A stretch of 64,000 bases of DNA from Massospora cicadina (lineage: Eukaryota > Entomophthoromycota > Entomophthoromycetes > Entomophthorales > Entomophthoraceae), in NCBI GenBank assembly GCA_022478985.1, contig JAKSZP010015911.1:1-64000 (forward strand), given 5' to 3'. The position numbers and the translations under genes are program-made. Position 1 is the stretch's first letter; the number at the start of each line of letters is the position of its first letter. Shown piece by piece: positions 54,083-64,000 of this stretch. A model generated the notes under the pieces. That model worked only from the letters and a program-made list of their open reading frames with translations. It did no database searches and was not told the DNA's origin.

Positions 54083-56356
54083 ATGGTGGTAAAATCCACT
54101 AAGAGCTCATCTGATGCGTCAGAATTCACCAAAACAAACCCCAAATCGCAGAACCCTTTGTTGCCAACTTGTGTGTCAACCCATACTGCCCGCTCCCAAA
54201 CTGCAGCTGCAAAAGCAGATGCAAACCTAGATTTATCAATGCAAGGCGGAATCACAAATGAAGATTCAATTTTACTGCCTACCTCAGTTGACTCTGAGTT
54301 AAATGAGGTTAAAACATATCGGCCACCGCACCCTGGAGGTGCATTTAACGAATCAACCAAGGTAGCAGGAGTTATTATCACTCTCAATACCATGCAGGGG
54401 GTTCAGGCGGCTTTGCAGACCATCACCCCATATGAAAAAACAAGGTGCACAAAATAAATTGACAGTAATAGTTGGATAAGTTGTTTGTCCTTTAAACAAT
54501 TTTTAAAGCAACCAACATGCTTAAAATGAATTGAAGATAGGTGTCAAATCAATTGGACATCATTTTCATGTTTTGGAAGGCAACCAAAACGTCAAACTGA
54601 ATTAGCATTGAGTATTGGATCAGTTTGTGGTAATTTTATTTAAAATCAAAATTAAAATCAGATTTCAGTAAGAACTATCCAGATAGCCAATCAGACTGCA
54701 GAAAAATCCCAGACAGCCTCTGCTGATGGTTAGAGGAATGCTAAAAGTATAGATTGGTGTGAGGGTGGACCTGAATCCACCAATCAATTGGCAGAAAGCA
54801 ATTCCAAGACAGGTAAGGCAATCCAATCTGGGAAAAGTCGAGTACCACTGGGAAGGCTCAGCAGGTGCCAGAGCATAAACCCAAGGGATGTCAGCGCCTC
54901 TATCTGGGGTCCCACCCCATAGGGAATCATTCAAATTAAATTTAAATTTAAATTGGAACATAAACAAAAATAAGCGAGTCAAAGATGATCAGGTGCATGG
55001 CAGAAAAAGCTAGTGCCTAACCCCCTACCATTGACCCTTGTGAAGCTACTTTTGTGGCTAAAGTGAGGAAGAGATGGGCAGAAACTCACTCACAACGTGC
55101 ACTCCATAGGTCCACTCTGGCTCATGCAGTTAAAGTCTACTATAGGCATAACCCAGCTGAGTTTTATACAAGAGATTGTTTTACCTGTTTTGAAGCAATA
55201 TCAAGAACCTTTCCAGTTGATACCAAAATTCATGAAGTAGTGGAAAGCCTCTATATTGATGTAGGGTTTACAACTTCAGCAGATGCAGATCAGGAAGCTT
55301 CTACTAAAATAGAGATTCCACATGAATCTCTTCGTGTATCTAGAACCCAATCTAACTTAGAGAAAGTTTCTTGGGTAACTTTCTCTAATCTTCCAACTAC
55401 ATTGGACTCAAAATCTTTAAAGCTTGCTTTGCATCGGGGCTTGATGGAATATGGATTTGTTCTAACAGTAGACCTTTGTGCACCAGCCTACCTTGCCCCA
55501 ACCTAACAGGCTCATATTTCTAGAGCATTATTTATCTCTAACCCTATTGTTGCCTTAACATGGAGGTTATTACACATGAGGCAGTCATTGGCTAATGTTC
55601 TAAGGTCTTCTTTGTTAATACAGACCAAGCAAGACCACGCTGATCATGGTTTAATGCTTTGGGACATCTATATAATAGTTGCACTGCTCGTAAACAAGCT
55701 CTCTCATCCAGCAGCCAAGCCCCTGTGACAGGTAAGAAACGTTCCCATACAGCAGCAGCGGCAATCTCGCAACCTACCCATTAGGTACCTGTACAGGATC
55801 TAACCCTGCTGCCCTTCAGGTGGTTGTTGAGCAGCCACATCTAGTAGCACAGCCTTATTCCCTTAGTGCTGAAAACCTGCCAGTTAGCACCCCTTCTAAG
55901 TTGCCAGACCCTTCACCAGCACAAAAAAATAAACACAAATCTGCTTCACATAAAGCTAACCCAGAGGAAGCTAGTCCAAGTGCGGCATCTAAAACTAATT
56001 TGGTATCACAAGACACTCAGAGAGGGAAGCAGGTATTTAGTACCTCAAGTAGAGGTGGAGGTTTAAAGTTATCAACCCCCAACATCTAAGGGGATTGCAA
56101 CTCAGACTTCATTCTCTGTATTGAAGGAGGTGAACATGGACTCTGATACTTCAGAGGATTCCCAAATGGAGTTGTCCATGGAGCGCCCTCAGTATTCTCC
56201 CGTGCATAGCAGTGGGGGTAGTATCCTGGGATGGCTTACAGGCTCCTCAGGCCCTTCAGCTCAGAATAACCCCCTCCTCCACGCCAATTAGCTCAGATTG
56301 CTGCTAAAAGTCAGGCTTAAGGACTTAAAATGAGCAGCCTTATGGATGCAGTTTAA
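54083..56356 (+). pseudogene. LINE A ORF1 (broken)
   Basis: 54083-54457 is an open frame of 124 codons that probably is the N-terminus (Ser/Thr/Ala-rich, TYRPPHPGGAFNESTKVAG). 54458-55040 is unreadable. 55054-55506 is a 150-codon frame with YIDVGFTTSADADQE and VTFSNLPTTLDSKSLKLALH, related to H1. About 55625-55690 is a degraded zinc knuckle (CFG, frame change, HLYNSC). 55820-56089 is a Pro/Ser-rich linker. It ends with TAA at 56354-56356, a stop also present at the same place in LINE B. ORF1 should bind RNA. Confidence 0.68.
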
Positions 56357-56393
56357 GCTCCAGTAACCTCCCGGGATATGGATGGGGACAGCT

Positions 56394-57250
56394 ATGAGGC
56401 CCCAAAAGGGCACCCTGACCCTGCAGTCCATTAGAATTAATGGACTGCAGGATTAAAAGTGATGATCCCGCCTTCTCCGCAACTCCAGGTCAACTCATGT
56501 GGATATAGCAGCCATCCAGGAGCCTCATGTCCCCCCTCTGAAATAGAAGCATGGAATGACCAATTTGGAAGTAACTCTTGTTGGAAAAACTATTTATGCC
56601 TTATTATCCTCAGCCTCCAGGTGAAACCCCACCAATTTTCGAAATACCTTGATAGTAGCCTTATCTTGGCTTTATCTACTCATGAGTTTTTCTTATTTTC
56701 TGCAAGCATATATTTGCCAAATGCAGGCCTGGATCAGGAACGGCTTTTGGAGAGTCTTTATATGCTACAACTCCCACTCAACGCAGTGCTTATGGTTGAT
56801 TTCAATACAATATTAAGTCAGGTGCAGGAAACATTCCCTCCTGCAACACAAGACAGAAGAGGTACTTCTCATCTTCAATGAGTCTCAGGTCAAGTGGATT
56901 TACAGATGAACTTCCCCCAGCAGCGTCTGGCCTAGGCTGTATGTCTCAGATCCAAGGTGCAGGTCAGGAATTCATATCAGCTTCAAGGATTGATATGGCC
57001 CTAGTGGGGCCTAGCTGGTGGGACGATTTTCCTCTCTCATAACTCGGGATAGCAATATAAGTGACTTCAGATTTCTCATAGTGATCCTGACAACCATCCT
57101 CAGACCATTAAGGAGGTTTTGGCCAAGGATTGCTCCAGGGCTCATGAGCAACCAAGCTTACAAAGGAGAAGATAAATGCGTCCATTTGTGAGCCAAGAAC
57201 CTGAACTCTCCTTATTTACAAACTTTGCAAGAAAAATGGGCAGATAAAAA
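56394..57250 (+). pseudogene. LINE A ORF2: AP endonuclease domain (broken)
   Basis: ATG at 56394 starts LTLQSIRINGLQD, then a stop cluster; 56459-56881 has a frame with VKPHQFSKYLDSSLILALST, SASIYLPNAG and MVDFNTILSQVQETFPPATQ. A shifted frame supplies DIAAIQEPHVPP (catalytic Glu). The metal-binding N, E and D-F-N positions match LINE B; the S-D-H near the end is lost in this copy (about 57060-57080). The domain nicks target DNA for priming. Confidence 0.75.
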
Positions 57251-58620
57251 ACAAGGATTCTTAAAGTTAGCATACAACTGTGCTAAGGCTTGAAGGATGA
57301 CAGCACAGGCTAAAGTCAGACGAGCTGAAGCTAGAATACGTCACCTTGAAAGGAACTTCTGACCAACGCCTTCCTCTCAATGTTTGGAGGCGCGGGAAGT
57401 GGACCAAGAGATGTATCAGCGGAAACTTACTGAACAAGAGGAACGGGCAGCAAAATTCACATCATCACGTTACTACACTCAGTAGAACGCCCCATTTGTC
57501 CTTCTACCAGAAACAAAAAGCTCGCTCAAAGGATCAGGAGATGGCAACTCTTAGGGTGGGGACCACCACAACACAAAAAAAGGAGGAGATCACCAGTGAG
57601 ATCCATTGTTACTATTCAGCCCTCTTCAAGGCTTCCTGGATGAACCCAGCGGAAGTTCATAAATTTATTAGAGGGCTCCAGAACCACTGGTTTTATCTCA
57701 GAAGACTCTGAAATTCTTGCACCAATCCCACAGCAAGAAGAAATGGACATTCTACTTCACAGCCCGCGCCTGAAGGCCCCAGGCCCAGATGGTATCCTAT
57801 TTGAAGTGTTTCTAGTGGATCCCGTCACACTTACTAAGGCCCTCTAGACCCTCATCTTGACCCTCTTGGCAGAGGGGTAGTGCTTACTGACTTGAGAGGA
57901 TTAATTATGACCTTTATTCATAAGAAATCAAGCCTTGAGGACCTGGAAAACTGGAGACCAATATCACCATTAAACACAGACCACAAGCTATCTACTAAAC
58001 TTCTAGCAAACCTCATGACTAAGTGGGCAGCACCACGCCTCAAATTAGCTCAGCATGGCTTTATCCCAGGAAGATCACTTTAAAACAATTACAAAGAGCT
58101 TCTGGAAACCCTGTCAGCTAATTAATCTCAAACTCATGGTTTTGTGGTGCTTCTGGATATGGAAAAAGCATTTGATCAAGTGTAGTGGAAGTATCTTGAC
58201 GCCTCCTAACCCGTCTCCACATCCCACCACAAGCTAGGACATGGCTATCAGAGATTTACGCCCAGCTTCACACTAAGGTATTGTCCTAATGGGCTTTACA
58301 GAAGCGGTGATGGTTGAATAGGTTCTCCGTCAAGGGGATCCACTGAGCCCATTCTTGTTCAATATAGCTTTGGATCCTCTTCTGTCCCTATTCCAGGAAC
58401 GACTTGTGGGTATTCAGGTTCCTGTTTCCCCTCATCCGCACCATAGCCTTTGCTGATGACACAGCAGTGGCAGTTGGATTAAAATGGACCTAGACCTGGC
58501 CAGAGATGCCCTGGATCGCTACTCCAAGGCATCCAATAAAAAAGCTAACACTTCTAAAAACTATTATAGTGCAAGTTGGTACCCCATCGTTTCCTCCGCC
58601 TTTTGGTCTGTAACCTACAT
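57250..58620 (+). pseudogene. LINE A ORF2: reverse transcriptase domain (broken)
   Basis: 57346-57711 covers the pre-RT part (KARSKDQEMATLRVGTTTTQ). About 57770-57800 encodes a KAPGPDGILFEVF block, 57880-58083 MTFIHKKSSLEDLENWRPIS and LLANLMTKWAAPRLKLAQHG, then LDMEKAFDQV, LRQGDPLSPFLFNIALDPLL, and TIAFADDTAVAVG (catalytic FADD, about 58440-58480). The order is complete for a LINE RT, with several frame changes and stops. Confidence 0.83.
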
Positions 58621-59927
58621 GGGGCACCTCTAGGCACCTAGGTGTCATCACCACACCACAAAGGGTCGCGATCAAGAATAATGAGGACCTCTTGCTGGAT
58701 GCAATAAACTCGCGTGTAGCCATCTGGAACCGCTGTCATATCATCCCCCAGGTACGCGCCCTGATCTTAATGTTTTTCTGCTACTAAAGGTATTATTCCT
58801 CGCTCATGTCTGACCTTTACGGACAGTTTCCATCAGAGATTACATGTGATGCTCCGCTGCTGGATATGGGGATCCAACCACCCACCCACAGCTCTGAACA
58901 CAATTTACCAGCCCCGCAGTGAAGGTGGCCTAGGTCTTTTGGATGCTAGGTCCCATGCCACTTCAATACTGAAGGGTTTCCGTAAGCTCGTCATTTTCTG
59001 GGATATGGTTCCAATACCCCAGTGGGGTCCAGCCTTACGCCAGGGTTTAGCGGCCTCACTAGGTCTCTCGCGGGCCTCTCCAACATCTGTTGAGGAATGG
59101 CTAACAAAACACCAAGGCCACCACATCAAACCCTCATCAAGTTTATACTGGAACTAGGCTCTCCTTGCGCTTAAGAGGTTAGGGGTACAGTTGTACCACG
59201 CTTTCCCTTATAAAAGGAGGGGCCCTGGGATCAGCCTTCAGCATCACACCCTGGTCCACAATGGGATGATTGTTATCTCCTGCCTCCACCCTTTGGACAG
59301 AGCCCCAATGCATCCTCGTATCCTTGAACTCCTACCCCCCGCTATGAAATAAATCTCAAGGCGCTTTGGAAGAACATTACCCACCAGGTTCTTTCAGCAA
59401 AAATTTTAAATACACAGTAGCAAGTTCTAAACTGTTCATTTTGGGCAGGGGATCAAACAGGTCCCACCTTCCAGCACAAGAGCTGCTCACAATGCGCAGA
59501 GCTGATAGACACCCACCTCCACCGCTTCTGTACTTTCCCCCTAATAATTCCTTTCTGGAACAAGGTCTAAAAACTCCTGCGAGCAGAACCCTGGGTAGGG
59601 CACCCTGTTCAGGACTTCATGTTCAACCTCTCTTTTCCCAATTGCTCCTAATCATTAAGGGTCTTGACATTTGGCGTAGTGATATGGACTATTCATAATT
59701 CATATCTTCGCGCTGCTTTTGACTTCATTCTGTGGACGCTGCCCCATATGATCACCCACTTTCAGGCTCATTTCGAGATGGCCCTGAGAGTATTTACCAT
59801 GTCACCATGGGCCAATTGGTCATTTCGAGTGGACACCTGGCTTTGGCAAAACTTCCCCCACCCTTTCTTAACTCCTCCTACCCATCCTTCGCCTCAAGAT
59901 TTTAGGAGCTCAGGCGTGATTAAATAA
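58620..59927 (+). pseudogene. LINE A ORF2: C-terminal region with CCHC finger (broken)
   Basis: 58846-59157 is a 103-codon frame (LRCWIWGSNHPPTALNTIYQ, GGLGLLDARSHATSIL) nearly co-linear with LINE B. About 59475-59540 encodes CSQCAELIDTHLHRFCTF, the C-x2-C...H-x4-C finger with the last Cys changed to Phe. The frame closes at 59927 with SGVIK, like PGVIH in LINE B. The finger is typical of L1-type ORF2 and is thought to help bind RNA. Confidence 0.78.
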
Positions 59928-59974
59928 AGATTGGTGTATCCCCCCATTAGGTTGGGACCACCTAGTTCTAACAA

Positions 59975-59992
59975 AACAGCATATAATACTCC
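59975..59992. repeat. LINE A target-site duplication, right copy (diverged)
   Basis: AACAGCATATAATACTCC; see the left copy at 53996-54013. Confidence 0.75.
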
Positions 59993-60344
59993 CTTCATTT
60001 TTTAACGTCATATGTAGCAGAAGATAATAAATAAGCATACTCATTCAATATTTTTTTTCTTAAGTCCTAAGTTTCTGAGGTAATTCCTTTCCAATCAAAA
60101 CATTAACAGTATTAGTTGTAGGAGGGCCTTCAGCCCAAACTCTTGAAGAGTTTTAAAATCCTTAAGTGAATTAACCTTATGGATGGGTAACATTTGAACA
60201 TATGAAATAGGCGAATTGCCCATATAGTCTGAGATTGATTTTTCAGGCTTTCCAATAGTACAGAGACTAATCCTGCATAAGCTGCATCCAGGATTCCAGA
60301 GCAAGGCAAAATCTCAGTGATTGAGGGGTTTTCAACCCCCTTTT
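59993..60344 (-). pseudogene. E5 linker and dUTPase-like remnant
   Basis: Minus-strand E5 resumes right of LINE A. 60095-60304 encodes ISYVQMLPIHKVNSLKDFKT and LQEFGLKAL, matching LIPIDEVLQVHDFGSLDEFG of E1, the linker ahead of RT. Just upstream, about 60225-60330, is SITEILPCSGILDAAYAGLV and SVLLESLKN, a dUTPase motif 3-like block with Asp and Tyr kept. LINE B cuts in at 60345, so motifs 1 and 2, protease and Gag lie beyond 64000. Confidence 0.6.
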
Positions 60345-60389
60345 TTTTAGTACTAGATGGTCCCAACCCAGGGGGGGATTCATCGATGT
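60345..60389 (-). other. LINE B 3' UTR and terminal tail
   Basis: Minus strand after the stop: ATCCCCCCCTGGGTTGGGA, then CCATCTAGTACTAAAAAAAA. Blocks agree with LINE A (CCCCCCATTAGGTTGGGA, CCACCTAGTTCTAAC) and with the relic at 17385-17446. This short conserved 3' end is a candidate recognition site for the ORF2 RT, and its last 19 bases are the sequence found in the micro-insertions. Confidence 0.8.
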
Positions 60390-62189
60390 TTAATGAATTA
60401 CGCCTGGGCTCCTAAGAGCCTGAGGCGAGGGAAGGGGAGGGAGGAGGCATCGAGAAAGGGAGGGGTTTGCGCGCCAGAGCCGTGCTGCAGTGACAACTGA
60501 GCGGGGGAGGGTTGGCGACATAGTGCAGACCTTCAGGGCCATCTCAAAGTGTACCTGAAAGTGGGTGATCATTTGTGGAAGGGTCCACACCTGCTGGTCA
60601 AAGGCAGCACGAAGGAAGGAGTTATGAATGGTCCAGATGGCTGTGGCATAGGCGAGGACACGGAGGGGTCGGTGGCTACCAGGCAATGTCTGCTCAAACA
60701 TGAGGTCTTGCACAGGGTGTCCAGACCAGGGCTGGCCATGGAGGAGCGCGCGGGCCTTTGGCCAAAATGCGGCGACACCTGGACAGGTGAAAAAACGATG
60801 GAGGTGGGAGTCAATAGGCTCCACACAGCGGGGGCAGCTTCGGTGCTGGAAGGTAGGGCCAGTCCGGTCCCCTGTCCTGTATGAACAGTGGAGCACCCTC
60901 CATAAGGTGTTGGACACCTTTGCTGACAGGATGGGGTGATAGACGTCCTTCCACAATTCCTTAAGGTCAAATCTCACGAAGGGAAGGAGGAGCTCAAGGA
61001 GTCTTGGGCGGATGGGAGGACGATCTTGGGGGTTGAGGCGAGTTGTGACAACTTGTCCATTGTGCACAATTGCATGGCGACGTGGGCTGAGGCCAGGGCC
61101 TTCTCTTCTGTATGGGAAGGCATGGTAGATCCGCGCGCCTACTCGTTTCAGGGCAAGGAGAGCCTGGTTCCAGTAGGGGGATGAGGATGGTTTTAGGCGA
61201 TGGCCTGGGTGGTTTGTGAGCCACTCCCCTAATGAGGTCAGAGATGCTCTAGGAAGACTCAGAGCTGCTGACACTGACTGGCGGAGGGCGGGCGCCCATT
61301 GGGGCTTGGGGGTCGCGTCCCAGCAGACAATCGGCCATAGGAACTTCAGGAAGATTGTGGTGGCGTGGGATCGCGTGTCCAGAAGCCCTAGGCCCCCTTC
61401 ATTGCAGGGTCGGGCAATGGTTGAGAGGGCCATTGGTGGATGGTTTGAGCCCCAGATCCAACAGCGGAGGAGTACATTGAGCCGCGTATAAAAGGCATCT
61501 GTGAATGGGCAGACGTGCGCTAGGAACCAGACTTTGGAGAGGAGGAACACATTGGCCATCAGAGCTCGACCCTGGGGGGTGATGTGCCGCCGGTTCCAGC
61601 TGGCAATCCTGGAGTTAACTGCTGCAAGGAGCAAGTCCTCATTGTCTTTTAGCGCAACTCCTTGTTGGTTGGTGAGAACGCCCAGGTGACGGAAGGTACC
61701 GCGCTCAGGTTCAATACCAAATGGTGGGGGGAAGGTGGGGGAGCCGACCTGTACAACTGTTGTCTTGGAGGTGTTGACCATGGCGTTGGACGCCTTGGTG
61801 TACCTCTCAATGGTCACAGCAGCGAGGGCAACATCCCCAGGGCAGCCAAATGCAATGGCAGTGTCATCCGCAAATGCCTTGGTGCGTGTGGGGGCTTTAC
61901 CTGGGACCAGAATCCCTGTTAGCTTGTCCTGTAAGGAGGCCAAGAGGGGGTCAAGGGTGATGTTAAAAAGGATAGGGCTCAGGGGGTCCCCTTGCCGGAG
62001 ACCTTGTCCAACTGGTACTGCCACTGTAAAACCCATTGGCGCCAGGACTCTGGTGTGGAGCTGGTCATAGAGCGCTGATATCCAGCGCCTATCTGCGGGT
62101 GGGAGATGGAAGCGGGCCAGGGAAGCATCGTTATACTTCAGGGCTACCCGATCATATGCTTTCTCCATATCCAAGAGACACAAAGCCAT
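60390..62189 (-). pseudogene. LINE B ORF2: RT palm to C-terminal finger (599-codon open frame)
   Basis: The longest frame in the window. MALCLLDMEKAYDRV (block A Asp), VGQGLRQGDPLSPILFNITL (block B), TKAFADDTAIAFG (catalytic FADD), then LGVLTNQQGVALKDNEDLLL (thumb side), LRCWIWGSNHPPMALSTIAR, GGLGLLDTRSHATTIFLKF, and near residue 490 the finger CPRCVEPIDSHLHRFFTC. It ends PQALRSPGVIH. No RNase H domain is seen, which with the finger points to an L1-like clade. The N-terminal RT blocks are in the preceding frame, so ORF2 as a whole is frameshifted. Confidence 0.93.
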
Positions 62190-63104
62190 TCAGCTTACGA
62201 GAGTTTGCAGTCAAAGTCATGTGAAGGTCATTATAGTTGTCCCATAACGACCTCCCCGGAATAAAACCGTACTGGGATGGGGAGAGGCGAGGTGACACCC
62301 ATTTGGTGATGCGGTTGGCCAGAAGCTTTGTGAAGAGCTTGTGGTCTGTGTTGATCAATGCTATGGGGCGCCAGTTCGCCAGGTTCTCACGGTCTGACTT
62401 CTTGTGAATGAGGGTCGTGATTGAGCCTCTGGAGTCGGGGAGGACCTCGCCATTCACCAAAAGTGCAGTGAAGAGGTCGCGGAGGGTTCTGGCTATCACT
62501 GCAGGTTCCAGAAGGTACACCTCAAAGGGTATTCCGTCTGGGCCTGGGGCTTTAAGCCGTGGGGACTTCAGAAGGGTTTTTATCACCTCCTGGTTGGAAA
62601 TAAGCGCCAGTAGAGCCTCATCAGCCCGTGGGTCAATGGGCGGCTCTGGAGCCCGCCACAGGAAGTCTTGGATGTCCGATGGGTCCACCTGGGTGGCATG
62701 GAAGAGGCTGGTGTAGAAGCGGTGTAGTTCCTGCGTGATTTCCTCCTTATATGAAGTGGTTGTAGTGCCAATCTTCAGTGCATAATACCTGCGCTGTTGA
62801 CCGGGCTTTCTGTTTCTGAAAGAAGAAGCGGGTGGGGCGTTCCCATTGAGCATAGTAACGATATGTCGTAAAGTTTGCTGCCCGTTCTTCCTGCAGTGTG
62901 AGCTCCAAGCGGAGTGCTTCCTGCGCCGCTTCCCAGTCTTCCAACCATCTGGGAGAGGGCGAAGGCTGGCAGTTTCGCTCTAGATGTCTGATTCTGGCTT
63001 CCGCCCTTTTGACTCTGGCGCGAGATGCAGTCATCTGGGCTTTGGCACAGTTGTAAGCAACGCGGGTGATGCCCTCCTTGGTCACCGCCCATCTAGCCTT
63101 GTGG
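62190..63104 (-). pseudogene. LINE B ORF2: pre-RT and RT N-terminal part
   Basis: Frame 63085-62747 (112 codons) is a basic, helical linker (MTASRARVKRAEARIRHLER, TLQEERAANFTTYRYYAQWE). Frame 62853-62152 (233 codons) follows: GTTTTSYKEEITQELHRFYT, LKSPRLKAPGPDGIPFEVYL, RGSITTLIHKKSDRENLANW, RPIALINTDHKLFTKLLANR, YGFIPGRSLWDN. These are LINE RT blocks 0-3. Two frame changes (near 62850 and 62175) separate it from its neighbours. Confidence 0.88.
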
Positions 63105-63937
63105 TCAAGAAGGTGGGGTGGGGGAGGTGAGAGTCTCCCGGATGGTCATAGACAGCTTCTCCTTAGTGAAGGGGTTGTTGAGAAGAGCTGGGGCAACCCT
63201 AGGCCAGAACCTACGCGACGGTCTAAGTGTGGTGGTGAGGACAACGGTGAGTGACCTGTGATCACTCAGATGGTTGTCGCGAGAGATGGGAGAGGAGACG
63301 CGGCCAATTAGCAGGGGGCCAATCAGTGCCATATCTATGCGTAACGCTGACTGGAAAGCTCCTCCATCATACTGGATCCTAGTCATGCAACCTAGGCCAG
63401 ACGCGGAGGGTGGAAGCGCATCTATAAAGCCACTCAGGCGAAGGAAATCCTGGAGGCGACTTGATCCAGGGCGTTCCTTTGCTGCAGGGGGTAAGAGTCA
63501 CGGACGCGACTTATGACTGTGTTGAAATCTCCTAAGAGGACTGTATTCCGTGGGAGATTGAGTTGGAGGAGCTCTTTCAAGAGTCGATTTTGCTCCTGAC
63601 CTGCATTAGGCAGGTAGATGCTTGCAGAGAAGAAGGAGAAGTCAGGAGTGGTGAGTTTGGCCAGTATGAGGCGGCCACCTAGATATTGTGAAAAAGAATG
63701 GGTTTTAACCCGGGGATTCAAAACAATAAGGGCAGCATGGTTTGTCCAGAAGGAGTTGCCTCCAAACTGTTCATTCCATGCAGATTGTTCGTGGGGGAGG
63801 ATATGGGGCTCCTGGACAGCAGCGATGTCAATTTGTGTTGACCTGAAGTTTTGGAGGAGGCGGGCTCTCCGCTTAAAGTCCCGCAACCCATTTGCGTTGA
63901 TGGATTGCAGGGCCAGGGTGCTGCCATGGGGACTCAT
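63105..63937 (-). pseudogene. LINE B ORF2: AP endonuclease domain
   Basis: ATG at 63937 is chosen because it is 37 bases after the ORF1 stop, as in LINE A. Frame 63937-63434 (167 codons): LALQSINANGLRDFKRRARL (Asn motif), DIAAVQEPHILP (catalytic Glu), FFSASIYLPNAGQEQNRLL, VLLGDFNTVISRVRD (Asp/Asn). After a frame change near 63450, frame 63386-63105 continues with FQSALRIDMALIG and LSDHRSLTVVLT (catalytic His). All motifs of an APE-type endonuclease are present, with one frameshift between. It nicks the target to prime reverse transcription. Confidence 0.88.
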
Positions 63938-63974
63938 AGCTGTTCCCCTCCATGTCCTGGGGGGTTGCCAGCGC

Positions 63975-64000
63975 TTAAACCTGCTGCTGTGAGGCGGCTA
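63975..64000 (-). pseudogene. LINE B ORF1 C-terminus
   Basis: The minus strand enters the window reading AASQQQV and stops at TAA (63977-63975). LINE A has V-TAA at the matching place (56354-56356), so this is the natural ORF1 end. ORF2 ATG follows after 37 bases in both. Only the last seven or so codons are visible. Confidence 0.7.

Larger units (their letters stand above)
54014..59974 (+). mobile_element. LINE A: full-length, decayed L1-like non-LTR retrotransposon
   Basis: About 5.96 kb between a diverged TSD, interrupting E5 pol. It has a leader, ORF1 (54083-56356), a 37-bp spacer, ORF2 (56394-59927) with AP endonuclease, RT and C-terminal finger, and a 3' end AATAAAGATTGG, CCCCCCATTAGG, GACCACCTAGTTCTAAC. 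It belongs to the same family as LINE B but is more AT-rich and carries more stops, so it is older. Confidence 0.87.
60345..64000 (-). mobile_element. LINE B: L1-like non-LTR retrotransposon, minus strand, 5' end beyond the window
   Basis: On the minus strand: the last few codons of ORF1, ORF2 (63937-60390), and a short 3' UTR ending GGTTGGGACCATC then TAGTACTAAAAAAAA at about 60345. It is GC-rich against an AT-rich background and has the fewest lesions of any element here, so it is the youngest. Its terminal 19-mer equals the two micro-insertions. It inserted in the E5 dUTPase-like remnant, only about 350 bp from LINE A. Confidence 0.92.

Noticed and set aside
60549..63254. Many plus-strand open frames across LINE B
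   Set aside because: They are antisense shadows of the GC-rich ORF2; they have no motifs of their own.

Overview
This window is eukaryotic repeat-dense DNA: I see no complete cellular gene, no rRNA and no functional tRNA. It is a pile of nested retroelements. There are six Ty3/Gypsy LTR elements plus the start of another (called E0-E6 here), three L1-like LINEs (LINE A, B, C), a non-autonomous ORF1-only retroposon (H) in two copies, two copies of a tRNA-derived SINE, and at least two 19-bp LINE-tail micro-insertions with target-site duplications (TSDs). The host is probably a fungus with a large transposon-loaded genome, perhaps an early-diverging lineage, but no host gene settles this. Nearly every reading frame is broken by stops and frameshifts.

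Layout. 1-8140: Gypsy E1 (minus strand, left LTR cut by the window edge), inserted in LINE C, whose 3' part follows at 8141-9345. H1 sits inside E1 at 3772-5666 with a 13-bp TSD. 9346-12587: the pre-protease/Gag part of E0 (minus), then its LTR. 12600-22560: AT-rich decayed DNA with SINE1, a possible cellular-gene relic, a LINE tail, H2, one micro-insertion and SINE2. 22562-36078: Gypsy E4 (plus), carrying Gypsy E6 (plus, 27175-34179) inside its RNase H region; the left LTR of E6 carries the second micro-insertion. 36602-50878: Gypsy E3 (minus, TSD ATTAC), inserted in the 3' LTR of E5 and itself split by Gypsy E2 (plus, 40018-47695, TSD GATCC). 50884-60344: E5 (minus), whose pol is split by full-length LINE A (54014-59974). 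60345-64000: LINE B (minus), the best-preserved element, running off the right edge.

How the parts fit. The Gypsy elements share the order Gag, protease, a dUTPase-like module, reverse transcriptase (RT), RNase H, integrase (IN). E4 and E6 have collagen-like Gly-X-Y stretches in Gag. The LINEs encode a zinc-knuckle ORF1 and an ORF2 with AP endonuclease, RT and a C-terminal CCHC finger. The LINE machinery is the likely source of the H elements, the SINEs and the micro-insertions. The most noteworthy points are the 19-bp insertions (one with an empty-site control in the sister LTR), the ORF1-only retroposon with a perfect TSD, the dUTPase-like module present across Gypsy lineages, the collagen-like Gag, and a new-looking SINE family.
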